Positions 18,357-27,280 of a stretch of 64,000 nt of DNA are shown here, piece by piece. The translations under genes were made by a program, and so were the position numbers. The notes under the pieces were generated by a model that was given only the letters and a program-made list of their open reading frames with translations, was not told the origin of the DNA and did not search any database. Numbering within the stretch: the stretch's first letter is position 1; every line of letters begins with the position of its first letter. The stretch comes from an uncultured Woeseia sp. (lineage in GTDB: Bacteria; Pseudomonadota; Gammaproteobacteria; Steroidobacterales; Woeseiaceae), in assembly GCA_913031125.1 (NCBI GenBank), contig CAJWFK010000012.1, forward strand, positions 1 to 64,000, given 5' to 3'.

Positions 18357-19256
18357 TTATGAATGCCAGTTTTGTCCAGACCTGGATTTTTTCAAAAGAT
18401 CAGTATCCGGTCCCTCATCGCCCCAGCCGTATCCATCTCCCAAACCCATCAACGTCGCAAACCGGTCTGAATTACGGTTAAGAACCTCTTGTGGAACCTC
18501 ATCCCTATATTTTTCCTGGGGCGTAAAATAATCGCGGCAAAAATAGTTGAGCATCGAAACTCTTAAGCCGGGGTTGGTGCGTGGAAACGGAGCATGCCAG
18601 GTATTACCATGCCATATGAGCAATGAGCCGGCTGGTGCTTCTACAGGCACTACACCGTCGACCGCCTCGCCCGGCGTTGGTTGTCGGCAAAGCAAGTGAC
18701 TGCCTGGTAAGTAACCAACACAGCCATCATCAAGCGTGTAATCCGTCAATACCCAGGTAGCGTTGGCAACCTGGGCATAGGGTGGGAACGGCGAAGGCAC
18801 GCCCCGATTATCGCTATGAAGGCCAAGCGGTTTTGGCTTGCTATCAAGATCAACCGGACCCTTTACAACCGCCGAGCTATTTGAAAGTTTAGCGCTATAA
18901 CCAACTAAATATGTCACCATTGCGAGAGACGTGCGATTCATCAGGGCCTCTTCAAATATCGGATTGTCAAACAAAATCCGCCACATCCATTGCTCACCAC
19001 TTTGGCCCGATGTGGCCTTGATGTTCGCATGACTGGAACCTCTTTTAGTATCCGGCTGTACACCAGAACGCTTTTCCGCCAATTCTAGAATCCCGTCCCG
19101 CAAGCGAGTTGTGAACTCACGTGGTGCCACAAAATCAGGTGGTATAACACTTAAACCGTAAGCATCAAGTTCCGCCACATAACCCTCGAGACCGAGCTCC
19201 CTGATCTCGGCATAAACTTTATCCAAATCCTCATTTACTGCATTAGTTGCGGGCAC
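18357..19256 (-). CDS. Phytanoyl-CoA dioxygenase (PhyH)-family Fe(II)/2-oxoglutarate oxygenase
   Basis: This 299-residue double-stranded beta-helix oxygenase has the iron facial triad visible as LHSDN (His and Asp) and the distal His of WHGNTWHAPF. LRVSMLNY supplies the 2-oxoglutarate-binding Arg. Translation appears to use GTG 19256, five bases after GAGGT; the gene starts two bases after the DUF3604 stop. It would hydroxylate a small molecule using O2 and 2-oxoglutarate. The amidohydrolase downstream could act on the product. Substrates of this bacterial subgroup are largely uncharacterised as far as I know. Confidence 0.88.
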   Translation of the reverse strand: MPATNAVNEDLDKVYAEIRELGLEGYVAELDAYGLSVIPPDFVAPREFTTRLRDGILELAEKRSGVQPDTKRGSSHANIKATSGQSGEQWMWRILFDNPIFEEALMNRTSLAMVTYLVGYSAKLSNSSAVVKGPVDLDSKPKPLGLHSDNRGVPSPFPPYAQVANATWVLTDYTLDDGCVGYLPGSHLLCRQPTPGEAVDGVVPVEAPAGSLLIWHGNTWHAPFPRTNPGLRVSMLNYFCRDYFTPQEKYRDEVPQEVLNRNSDRFATLMGLGDGYGWGDEGPDTDLLKKSRSGQNWHS

Positions 19257-19258
19257 TC

Positions 19259-21163
19259 TTACCTCTGCTTTTCTTTAAAATAATCACTAGGGGTGTACCA
19301 GATAGGTGACCCATAGGCTCTTTCCTGCGTAACCATCGGAACCTCCGGCGGCATCTCGACATTGAAACGGTTTGCGTCATAAGCTGTCCATCTAGGGGTC
19401 GGTATTTCAATGATCCTTGCATAGTAAAAAGCAGGTTGTTCCGCATCAAAATCCGGATCAGTCCACAAAGCAGTCAAATGCGGTTCGCCGATTGTATTTT
19501 TCCATGTAGCACTCGGGACGTCTACGGTATTGCCAACCGGCGTTAATTTACCTGCATCATCAGGCGTCCTGTCACCAGACCAGGCAACATCGTAAACCCG
19601 TTCAAATAACGTTGCATTTGAATCTATCCATCCCTTCACTATTTGGATACGGTCAAGGTTCCCGCTATCCGGATCTTTAAATGCGCTCACTAAAAAACGC
19701 GGCGAGCTATTCTGTGATCTCGGGGGCAGGTCGCTACCCATTGGTACCCCCTTTGCATAGCCGATCTCAGCAAGCGGCCCTCTGTCAACATCATCCGATG
19801 CAAAATTCCAACCACCAAAAAACCGCAGTACGATTCTTGGCCCGGTAGTACCGTATACCTCACGCCTTTCCATCGCATCGAATATTGCCTCACGCGTATT
19901 TTCTTCAGCCCAAACTGCAGCGAGGCCCGAAGCCGCCCATTCCCAACCTGCCCGCTTAGCAGTTTCTGTCCAGGGGCCCCAACGGTGCGCATGAGGCTCT
20001 CCATACACAAACTTCCCAAAAAAGTTATCCTCCTCGGCAGTCGCAAGGCCTGTATGCGAATCTGTTGAACCAATGAGACCGAACTTAAATGGATTGATCC
20101 CAAGGTGCGCATGCATATTGAGGCCTCTTTTTAGTCCGGAACGCGCATAATCCCCTGGAAGCGTTTCCACCTTGGCACCGTCATAGTAGAAATTACCATC
20201 ATCCCAAGTTTCATAATCTGCAAACTCATCGTTTGGTGAGAGTAGTGGATGCGTTTCGCTATCACCCTTGAATTGGGTTGTCTCGTATAGTGGCTCCCAG
20301 CGAGCACGCGCCTCAGCATATTCCCTAGTCATTTCGCTGCCATCGAATCGTTCCGTAGCAAACATAAAACCTTCGCTCATATTGCCGTTGTGCGGAATTG
20401 CCAGAACGTCACCACCGGTTTGAGCCTCGTAGGTGCCCATCCAATCCCACAAGTCTTCGGGGTCCATTCCATTCGCGACCAGTGCTGGCAGTGTTTTTCG
20501 TGCATAGTCAGAACCGTCACGATAGATCACGACCCTGTGCAGGTTGTTCCAGTTCGGCATCGAAGTCCATTCAAAACCGATAAGCGTGGTAAATCTACCT
20601 GGCTCATAGAACTGGTCCGCTGTCAGGGTATACCGCTCCCAAGTTCTTCTCGCAAAATCCCTATCTAACAAGATGTCGGGAAGGCCCTCACTTGCTCCGA
20701 AGGCTCCAACAATTTCCACTGCAGCGGCTAACAAGCTATCCCCACCAGCAGCAATCATTTCCTGCCAACGTCTTACCTTAGGATCAACCCCAAAGTCAGG
20801 ATTGCCATTAATTATCTCTGCAACTGTTCCCATAGCATCTGAATGATCAGCCAATACGATAAAATCGAGCGGCTCGGATAGTTTTGCCGGTGTACCACTA
20901 CTGGAAACTATCTGCTCCCCGCGCCCAAAACGGTAGGCATCTTCAGGAGAGCGCAATGTGCCCATTGCACCGGCATCCATCGATAAAGCTGTGTGGAGAT
21001 GTGTATCACCCCAATAGACTTGCGTGGGAAAGGTCCGTTCAGCATGCGGAGAATAGACCCCATCCTTTTGTTTGAGGCCTGGCTGTTGAGCCCCCACAAA
21101 ATTTACGATCACCATGAAATAAAAAATAGTGCCTATGCTTATTTTGAACAATTGATTCAGCAC
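19259..21163 (-). CDS. DUF3604 family exported protein (PHP-like metal site)
   Basis: This protein of about 634 residues begins, after the signal peptide, with YWGDTHLHTALSMDAGA, the hallmark of DUF3604, whose fold resembles PHP phosphoesterases. Further likely ligands are VLADHSDAMG, AIPHNGNMSEG and IGSTDSHTG. I favour GTG 21163, nine bases after GAGG, which gives a clean signal peptide ending NFVGAQ. The alternative ATG 21214 would start inside the shared regulatory element. Catalytic activity of the family is unproven to my knowledge; a phosphoesterase or hydrolase role is inferred from the metal motif. First gene of the DUF3604-PhyH-amidohydrolase operon. Confidence 0.85.
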   Translation of the reverse strand: MLNQLFKISIGTIFYFMVIVNFVGAQQPGLKQKDGVYSPHAERTFPTQVYWGDTHLHTALSMDAGAMGTLRSPEDAYRFGRGEQIVSSSGTPAKLSEPLDFIVLADHSDAMGTVAEIINGNPDFGVDPKVRRWQEMIAAGGDSLLAAAVEIVGAFGASEGLPDILLDRDFARRTWERYTLTADQFYEPGRFTTLIGFEWTSMPNWNNLHRVVIYRDGSDYARKTLPALVANGMDPEDLWDWMGTYEAQTGGDVLAIPHNGNMSEGFMFATERFDGSEMTREYAEARARWEPLYETTQFKGDSETHPLLSPNDEFADYETWDDGNFYYDGAKVETLPGDYARSGLKRGLNMHAHLGINPFKFGLIGSTDSHTGLATAEEDNFFGKFVYGEPHAHRWGPWTETAKRAGWEWAASGLAAVWAEENTREAIFDAMERREVYGTTGPRIVLRFFGGWNFASDDVDRGPLAEIGYAKGVPMGSDLPPRSQNSSPRFLVSAFKDPDSGNLDRIQIVKGWIDSNATLFERVYDVAWSGDRTPDDAGKLTPVGNTVDVPSATWKNTIGEPHLTALWTDPDFDAEQPAFYYARIIEIPTPRWTAYDANRFNVEMPPEVPMVTQERAYGSPIWYTPSDYFKEKQR

Positions 21164-21206
21164 TTGGAAATTCCTCAGACATGATTTAGCGATTAAAAAT
21201 AACATA

Positions 21207-21238
21207 ACTTGCATAATAGAACCGACCTCTTGTAGATT
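21207..21238 (+). promoter_or_regulatory. Shared promoter-like element (hyuA copy)
   Basis: ACTTGCAT, four bases, GAACCGAC, then TAGATT; the TTGCAT-to-TAGATT distance is 18. It ends 27 bases before the hyuA start, within the 102-base gap to the divergent DUF3604 gene. Confidence 0.5.
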
Positions 21239-21265
21239 CTCGACTTTAATGAAGGAATATTCGAC

Positions 21266-23326
21266 TTGTTAACTGTAGGTATTGACGTAGGGGGCACTTT
21301 TACGGACGTGTTCGTCCGTGACAGTGAAAAAGCTGGTTGGGTGGTACATAAAGTACCGTCAACGCCACCAGCATTCGGTGAAGGGTTTATGCGCGGCCTC
21401 ACAGAAGCTGTTGAAACAGCGGGGCAAGTTAACGAAGCCGTGCACCGCGTAGTTCACGGAACAACGGTCGCTACTAACTGCATACTGACACAAAGCGGTG
21501 CCCGGCTCGGATTCGTGCTAACCGAAGGCTGTCGTGACATTCTTTACATCGGTATAGGCTGGCGACCAAAAATGTACGACCTGGATATGGATCCGGTTGA
21601 ACCGCTGTTCCTTGCCCCACGCCGACGTTCCTTGGAAGTAACGGAACGCACAGACTTTCAAGGGAATATATTAACCCCGCTTGACGAAGATAACCTGCGC
21701 GAAGTAGCAACTAAACTGGTCGAGGAACACAGCGTCGAAGTATTTGTAGTCTGCTACCTTCACTCTTATGCAAACCCGGCGCATGAGCGGCGTACCCGTG
21801 AAATTCTCAACGAGCTGTATCCAGATATTCCCGTTACATTATCAAGTGATGTATTGCCGCGCCGTCGCGAATACAGACGTCTGGTTGTTTCAGGATTCGA
21901 CGGATATGTAAAGCCTGTAGTGACCAATTACCTCAATGAATTAGTTAGCGAGCTATCCAGTGCAGAGGTGTCCAGTCCTCTGCAGCTCATGCAATCGCAT
22001 GGCGGAGTGGGTGGTGTCGAAAATGTAATTGAACGGCCGGTCGGTACCGTACTTTCAGGCCTGGCCGCAGGGGTCATCGGTGCGGCCAATGTTGGTGCAT
22101 CAGCCGGATATCCCGACTGTATCAGCCTGGACATGGGTGGTACCAGCACCGATGTGGCGTTGATACGTGGTGGCCAACCGCTAATCACAAATGAGGGAAG
22201 CTTTGAAGATTACCCGCTAAATGTTCCGATGATCGATGTACGGACCATCGGTGCCGGCGGAAGCAGTATTGCTTATGTCGATGAGGGAGGCGCTTTAAAA
22301 GTCGGTCCCGAAAGCGCGGGCGCTGACCCCGGACCAGCATGCTACGGGCGTGGCGGCTCGCATCCAACTGTAACAGATGCGAGCTTAGTTCTCGGTTATC
22401 TAAACCCGGCTACCTTTGCCGGTGGACTCGATATCGATGTAGAAAAAAGCCGCAAAGCGATTGAAAAGCAGATCGCCGAGCCATTAAATATGACACTGCC
22501 GGAAGCGGCGCTCGGCATTCATGCCATCGTTAATTCAAATATGGCACAAACCCTTCGTCTGGTTTCTATTAAACGCGGCCACGACCCGAGGGATTTCGTG
22601 CTCATACCGTTCGGCGGTGCTGGTCCTCTACAAGGTGGATTGCTCGCCGAAAATGCAAGCATCAATCGACTTCTGGTACCCCCTACACCGGGCGTTCTAT
22701 CTGCCATGGGTTTAATGCTGGCACCCATCCAACACGAAGCCCTGGCCAGCTTCGAGACAGGGTCAGATAACGTTGAATTAAAGGATCTTCAATCAGTATT
22801 CGAACCGCTCGATATGCAATGCCGGGTGAAGATGAAGAATGACGGTGTACAGCATAAGGATGCAACAACAGAATATCTGGCAGAAATGCGCTACGTTGGG
22901 CAAGCTCATCAACTTGAGATAACGTTGGGAGCCAATTTGGAAAAAAATACGATTGCAGACGCAATTAACCATTTTCATGACGCACATGCGGCCACTTACA
23001 ATCATTGCGATCGCGATGCAGCTACAGAATTTGTAACGCTTCGGGCAGTTCACCGTAAAGACCCTGAAGAGAAAAGCCTGTTAAGCCCTAAAACAGACAC
23101 TGAGACGACCGATTTAAAACCTGGGCATAGAGACATCTGCCTCGATGCAGACATGGGTTATGAGAGCATTCCGGTTTATCAACGCGACTCTCTTCAATCA
23201 GGATTCGAACTAATCGGCCCCGCTATCGTCGAACAGGCAGATACAACAACCTTGATCTATCGAAACCATGCAGCAAAAGTGGATAAATACGGTAACCTGA
23301 TAGTTGACCTCCCACAAGAATCCTAA
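21266..23326 (+). CDS. hyuA: Hydantoinase/5-oxoprolinase subunit A (HyuA)
   Basis: This 686-residue ATP-dependent amidohydrolase subunit of the HyuA family has the N-terminal nucleotide motif GIDVGGTFTDVFV. It also has VHGTTVATNCIL, the SLDMGGTSTDVALI motif typical of ASKHA ATPases, and AGGSSIA and GPESAGADPGPACYGRGG in the central domain. It would phosphorylate or open a lactam such as hydantoin, oxoproline or caprolactam together with a HyuB partner. The start is TTG 21266 after GAAGGA; the nearby ATG at 21249 is out of frame and hits a stop. No hyuB is adjacent. The two hyuB genes lie 13 kb downstream but share the same promoter-like element. Confidence 0.92.
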   Translation: MLTVGIDVGGTFTDVFVRDSEKAGWVVHKVPSTPPAFGEGFMRGLTEAVETAGQVNEAVHRVVHGTTVATNCILTQSGARLGFVLTEGCRDILYIGIGWRPKMYDLDMDPVEPLFLAPRRRSLEVTERTDFQGNILTPLDEDNLREVATKLVEEHSVEVFVVCYLHSYANPAHERRTREILNELYPDIPVTLSSDVLPRRREYRRLVVSGFDGYVKPVVTNYLNELVSELSSAEVSSPLQLMQSHGGVGGVENVIERPVGTVLSGLAAGVIGAANVGASAGYPDCISLDMGGTSTDVALIRGGQPLITNEGSFEDYPLNVPMIDVRTIGAGGSSIAYVDEGGALKVGPESAGADPGPACYGRGGSHPTVTDASLVLGYLNPATFAGGLDIDVEKSRKAIEKQIAEPLNMTLPEAALGIHAIVNSNMAQTLRLVSIKRGHDPRDFVLIPFGGAGPLQGGLLAENASINRLLVPPTPGVLSAMGLMLAPIQHEALASFETGSDNVELKDLQSVFEPLDMQCRVKMKNDGVQHKDATTEYLAEMRYVGQAHQLEITLGANLEKNTIADAINHFHDAHAATYNHCDRDAATEFVTLRAVHRKDPEEKSLLSPKTDTETTDLKPGHRDICLDADMGYESIPVYQRDSLQSGFELIGPAIVEQADTTTLIYRNHAAKVDKYGNLIVDLPQES

Positions 23327-23368
23327 CTGCCGGGTATTAGCTCAGAATACAAGAAAGTTGGTGTTGGC

Positions 23369-25072
23369 TTACTCGCTGGAGTTATTTTTTTCGAACAAAT
23401 AGCTAAGCTCATGCCGAAGCACCTTGCCAAGGGGATTTCTCGGTAAGTCATCTACCTGCGAGATACTTTCTGGCAGTTTAAACACAGCAATATCATGGTC
23501 CTTTAGAAACCTAGTTACATCATCAAGCGATACGGACTCTCCCTCTTTTACGACAACTGCTACGCCTACCCGTTCACCCAAAATTTCATCCGGCACGCCA
23601 ACGACCGCAACATCAGCAAGCTGTGGATGACCTGCCAGCAGGTTATCTAATTCTGCCGGCGAAATCTTCATACCACCCCTGGAGATAATATCCTTACAGC
23701 GACCAACAAACTTGTAATAACATGGCTCTCCGCTAGGCGCCGCTATTTCAAATAAATCACCCGTATGAAAATAACCGTCGGTAAAAACCTCTTGATTAGC
23801 TTCCGGGGAATTCCAATAACCGTCAAAGATCGTAGGCCCCCGGTACAATAGCTCCCCAGGAACCCCAGGTTCAGTAATTTCCTCCCCACTTTCTGTGTCA
23901 ATCAACTTCGTTTCTGCCATTGCAGCGGAACGATTTGACCACGAGTAATCACCTGCACCGAAACGCGGGAACATTTCACCTCGCTCCGCTGGGTCCGGCA
24001 CATCGCTGGGTCCGGATGCCAAACACATCCCCTCATTAGAACCAAAATTATTCAGGATCGCTATGCCGTGATTTTTCTCCCAGCCCTCTACCATCCACGC
24101 TGGCAATGGAGCACTTCCGGAACCGATCGCGCGTAAGTGACTTAAATTAACGTCTTTTAGTATGGCCTCATTCTTAAGCAACATGGTAAGCAACGCGGGC
24201 GGTGCAATGGTATAGCTGATCCTCTCGGAAGCAAGCTGCCCAAGAAATACTGGTAGGTCCATTGGATGATGCAGTACAAGTGTTGCCCGACATTCCAGCC
24301 AAGTAAAAAGAAATCCGCCGATACCGCCCATATTAACCATTGGGAAGGGATTCAAAAATGCGTCACCCTCTTGCATATCCGCTAAATCGTGAACAGCGAC
24401 AGCAATAGAAAACCAATGATTAAAACTGCGTGGGACCCCTTTGGGGGTGCCGGTCGTCCCGGAAGTCCAACAAATTGTAAAGATATCGTTACCCGACGGC
24501 TGCCTCTGAGCAATGTATTCGTCGCAGGCTGCTAACATGCGGTCATCAGCCACCTCTTTATCCAGATCAATTGCGGTGCTGGCAGTGTCGGATGCAATAC
24601 AAAATATTTTGCAACCATCGAAAGCAGGTCCATGCTCACTGATTAGGTCTGCCTTGTTAAAGTTGTGGGTAGAAACAAAAGCACTCGCGCCCAGTGATTC
24701 ATTAATGCGGCTAAGTTCATGTCTGCCATATTGGACCGGCACAGGGCTTACGATAGCGCCGAGCCGAGCAAGCGCAATAAAGATTAACGGTAACTCAACA
24801 ATATTTGGGATCTGGACAACGACAATGTCATCCTCGCGAATGCCATGCGCATAAAAGGCAGCACACACAGATGTCACCCGTCTACTCAATTCCTGGTAGG
24901 TCAGGCGCTTGGGAGAGCCATGCACAAAATCACCACGATTGGGGGGGTCGGCTAGCGCAAGCCTGTCCGGCTGCTCAGTTGCTGCCTCCGTAAAAACACT
25001 ATCCAGCGTTTTATCGTCCCACCATCCTCGGCTGGTATATTTATCAATAATATCTTTCGGCGTTGTCTGCAT
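23369..25072 (-). CDS. AMP-forming acyl-CoA synthetase/ligase (copy 1)
   Basis: This 567-residue ANL-superfamily enzyme has the P-loop CWTSGTTGTPKGVPR, the FGSNEG segment, the hinge YHTGDLFE and FVGRCKDIISRGGMKISPAE, and the catalytic Lys in PRNPLGKVLRHE. It resembles benzoate/2,3-dihydroxybenzoate or medium-chain acid ligases and would make an acyl-CoA from a carboxylate, ATP and CoA. It is a single gene convergent with hyuA (42-base gap) and divergent from a small NTF2-like gene. Confidence 0.93.
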   Translation of the reverse strand: MQTTPKDIIDKYTSRGWWDDKTLDSVFTEAATEQPDRLALADPPNRGDFVHGSPKRLTYQELSRRVTSVCAAFYAHGIREDDIVVVQIPNIVELPLIFIALARLGAIVSPVPVQYGRHELSRINESLGASAFVSTHNFNKADLISEHGPAFDGCKIFCIASDTASTAIDLDKEVADDRMLAACDEYIAQRQPSGNDIFTICWTSGTTGTPKGVPRSFNHWFSIAVAVHDLADMQEGDAFLNPFPMVNMGGIGGFLFTWLECRATLVLHHPMDLPVFLGQLASERISYTIAPPALLTMLLKNEAILKDVNLSHLRAIGSGSAPLPAWMVEGWEKNHGIAILNNFGSNEGMCLASGPSDVPDPAERGEMFPRFGAGDYSWSNRSAAMAETKLIDTESGEEITEPGVPGELLYRGPTIFDGYWNSPEANQEVFTDGYFHTGDLFEIAAPSGEPCYYKFVGRCKDIISRGGMKISPAELDNLLAGHPQLADVAVVGVPDEILGERVGVAVVVKEGESVSLDDVTRFLKDHDIAVFKLPESISQVDDLPRNPLGKVLRHELSYLFEKNNSSE

Positions 25073-25130
25073 AGTTTAAGTTTCAATAGTTTGTGTAGCT
25101 AAAAAATTGACTGACGACTGTTTTCTGGGT

Positions 25131-25159
25131 TTGACCGATCGCGGCCGCCACATTATTCT
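25131..25159 (+). promoter_or_regulatory. Candidate sigma70-type promoter for the NTF2-like gene
   Basis: TTGACC at 25131-25136 and TATTCT at 25154-25159 with a 17-base spacer, 35 bases before ATG 25194. This is the only divergent gap in the window without the shared element. Confidence 0.4.
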
Positions 25160-25193
25160 CCAATACAGTGTTATAAATTATAAGAGACGCACA

Positions 25194-25568
25194 ATGCAAA
25201 AAATCGATACGGTGATGGCCTTTTATGGAGCATGGGCAAACAATGACCTTGATGGGAGTCTAGCTCTTTGTACTGAAGATTTGGTTTGGGACGCTGTCCC
25301 GTTAAAACCATTCGAGGGCAAGGAAAAAGTGCGTTCATTTCTGGAAAAATTCGCTGTAGGCATGAGTGACCAGCGCTATGATATTAAGAATACGCTGGAG
25401 GACGGCGACCTTTTGATGATTGAAGGGGTCGAAAATTATAAAAAAAATGGCCATCAAGTGTCGATACCGTACATGGCGATTTTTCGTTTCCAAGGCGACA
25501 AAATATCGGAAATGCGCGATTACTTTGATTTAAAAACTGTGGAACAGCAGCTGGGCCTGACCAATTAG
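25194..25568 (+). CDS. SnoaL/limonene-epoxide-hydrolase-like NTF2 protein (copy 1)
   Basis: A 124-residue NTF2-fold protein. MAFYGAWANNDLDGSLALCTEDLVWDA at its start and MAIFRFQGDKISEMRDYFD near its end are typical of SnoaL-like polyketide cyclases and LEH epoxide hydrolases; the RDYFD Asp could be catalytic. ATG 25194 is chosen because the 29 codons upstream have no family resemblance and an AAGAGA ribosome binding site precedes it. It converges with a second NTF2-like gene 22 bases away. Substrate unknown. Confidence 0.82.
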   Translation: MQKIDTVMAFYGAWANNDLDGSLALCTEDLVWDAVPLKPFEGKEKVRSFLEKFAVGMSDQRYDIKNTLEDGDLLMIEGVENYKKNGHQVSIPYMAIFRFQGDKISEMRDYFDLKTVEQQLGLTN

Positions 25569-25592
25569 GGTGTTCAGGCGATACGCCCTTTT
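25568..25592 (+). terminator. Weak terminator between convergent NTF2-like genes
   Basis: GGGTGT (25568-25573) can pair with ACGCCC (25583-25588, one G-T pair) around a 9-base loop, followed by TTTT. It overlaps the stop codon of the plus-strand gene. Confidence 0.35.
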
Positions 25593-25962
25593 AAGCCTCC
25601 TTTTTGCTATCCCACTCAAAATAATCTCTCCACTTTGCAATTTTGCCATCATGGAATTCGAGTATACCCATATATGGGTGGGCAATAGTTTCGTTAGTCC
25701 GCGTATCCAGATACTCCTCATATCCCTCTACAAATAACAAGTTATCTTTCTCAGCATAATTATCCACTCGCCAAACTGGATTCGCAGTGACTTCACGGTA
25801 CTTGTTCAAAAATTTTTGTACCCATTCTTTACCTATAAGTGGCCGTGTGCCCACATGGTAGTGATACTCAATATCTTCGGTCAGAAAACCTAGAAAAGCC
25901 TCATCATCCCGATCGAGGCTGGCCTGACGTAAATTTTGATATGTGTCGTACAGCTTCCCCAT
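25591..25962 (-). CDS. SnoaL-like NTF2 protein (copy 2)
   Basis: This 123-residue NTF2-fold protein has YQNLRQASLDRDDEAFLGFLTEDIEY at the start and MGILEFHDGKIAKWRDYFEW at the end, the same layout as the convergent neighbour. The conserved WRDYF again offers an acid residue in the pocket. It starts 11 bases after the acyl-CoA dehydrogenase gene and shares its operon. Possibly a hydratase, cyclase or epoxide hydrolase acting on the dehydrogenase product. Not assignable from sequence alone. Confidence 0.82.
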   Translation of the reverse strand: MGKLYDTYQNLRQASLDRDDEAFLGFLTEDIEYHYHVGTRPLIGKEWVQKFLNKYREVTANPVWRVDNYAEKDNLLFVEGYEEYLDTRTNETIAHPYMGILEFHDGKIAKWRDYFEWDSKKEA

Positions 25963-25973
25963 TTTTTTCTCCC

Positions 25974-27152
25974 CTAGAATCGGAGCTGACGAGATGCCAG
26001 ATCCTTTAATATTTCCTCGGTGCCGCCACCAAGCGCAAAAATACGCGACTCCCGAAAAATACGCTCAAGCCGACTAACCCCTGTATACGCTGAGCCCCCT
26101 GTTATATGTAATGCCTCTCGCGCACATTTTTCGAGAATCTCTGTCGCCTGGATTTTTAACATACAAAGATCAGCGACCGGCATATCACCATTATTGAACC
26201 GCCATACACAGTGATCCAAATATGAATATGTTCCCCGCACAGTTCGAATCATATCCACTAACTTATGCCTTATGACCTGATGATCGATAAGGCGTTGGCC
26301 AAATGTTGTGCGCTCACGAGAAAATTTTAATGCTTCACTCAGGCACACACGACTCAACGCCAACGCTGACGCAATGCCGCTAAACCGCTCAACATTGAAT
26401 TGTTTGGTAAGTCCAGTAAACCCACTGTTTTCAACCCCTATCAAGCGATCTTCAGGGACTTCAACGTCATCGAACTCAATTGTTGCAATTGCGCCACTAT
26501 ACCAACTCAACCCGTCAACAACTGTACGCCTCACTCCAGCACTTTTACCATCAATGAGTAATAGCGAAATACCGCGTATCCCCTCATCTCCGGTACGTAC
26601 CGCTGTTAAAATATAATCTGCTCGCAATCCTCCCGACACCAGTGTCTTGCAACCATTAACCTTCCATAACTCATCGGTTTTTCTCGCAGTCGTCTTTAAA
26701 CGTGACACGTCGGAGCCACCTGATGGTTCAGTGACCGCAAAAGCAATTCGTTTTTTCCCGGCAAGCACAGCTTGTCCAACTTGTTCCCGTAAAGTATCAG
26801 AGCCTAAGTCAATTACAGGAGGCAGCCCGATCCAGTGCGTGGCAAGTTCTGCAAAAACAATACCACTGCCCAGACGATGAAGCTCTTCGGCAAAAATGAT
26901 ACGTTCGTAGATATCCAGATTCCCTCCATTCCCGCCAAGCTCTGCCGGGAATCCAGACCCATATATATTGGCATCCGCAGCGGCCACGAAAACCGCATCA
27001 GGAATGTTGCCGGATTGTTCCCACGTATCAATATGCGGCGCAATATGTTCATTGACAAATTTACGCACCCGCTGACGCCATTTGTCATGCTCAGCTGTGA
27101 TATACGCCCCGGGCGGACGCAAATCATCAAAATCCAAAGTGTTATCTGTCAT
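25974..27152 (-). CDS. Acyl-CoA dehydrogenase
   Basis: This is a 392-residue FAD-dependent acyl-CoA dehydrogenase. The FAD/substrate signature AFAVTEPSGGSDVSRLKT, KTLVSGG and the C-terminal RERTTFGQRL are present. It ends with ITGGSAYTG and IFALGGGTEEILKDL. At the position where medium-chain enzymes have the catalytic Glu (YEGT) there is GGGT, so the base must lie elsewhere, as in isovaleryl- and long-chain types where it is on another helix. The start is ATG 27152; a GTG directly precedes it. It introduces an alpha,beta double bond into an acyl-CoA. It is controlled by a divergent region holding the shared element. Confidence 0.93.
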   Translation of the reverse strand: MTDNTLDFDDLRPPGAYITAEHDKWRQRVRKFVNEHIAPHIDTWEQSGNIPDAVFVAAADANIYGSGFPAELGGNGGNLDIYERIIFAEELHRLGSGIVFAELATHWIGLPPVIDLGSDTLREQVGQAVLAGKKRIAFAVTEPSGGSDVSRLKTTARKTDELWKVNGCKTLVSGGLRADYILTAVRTGDEGIRGISLLLIDGKSAGVRRTVVDGLSWYSGAIATIEFDDVEVPEDRLIGVENSGFTGLTKQFNVERFSGIASALALSRVCLSEALKFSRERTTFGQRLIDHQVIRHKLVDMIRTVRGTYSYLDHCVWRFNNGDMPVADLCMLKIQATEILEKCAREALHITGGSAYTGVSRLERIFRESRIFALGGGTEEILKDLASRQLRF

Positions 27153-27185
27153 CACGAGTTAACCATTTGCCATCTATCATAGGCC

Positions 27186-27217
27186 GAATTATTCTCTATT
27201 AGTCTAATTATGAAAGT
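27186..27217 (-). promoter_or_regulatory. Shared promoter-like element (ACAD operon copy)
   Basis: On the minus strand ACTTTCAT, AATT, AGACTAAT, then TAATTC 18 bases after TTTCAT. It lies 33 bases before the acyl-CoA dehydrogenase ATG. It is among the best matches in the first two blocks, while its -10 is imperfect. Confidence 0.5.
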
Positions 27218-27280
27218 GATCAGTTCCAATAGCACCTAACATTAACAGACCGGATTTATTTTTCCTGCCTTGGCGAAGGT

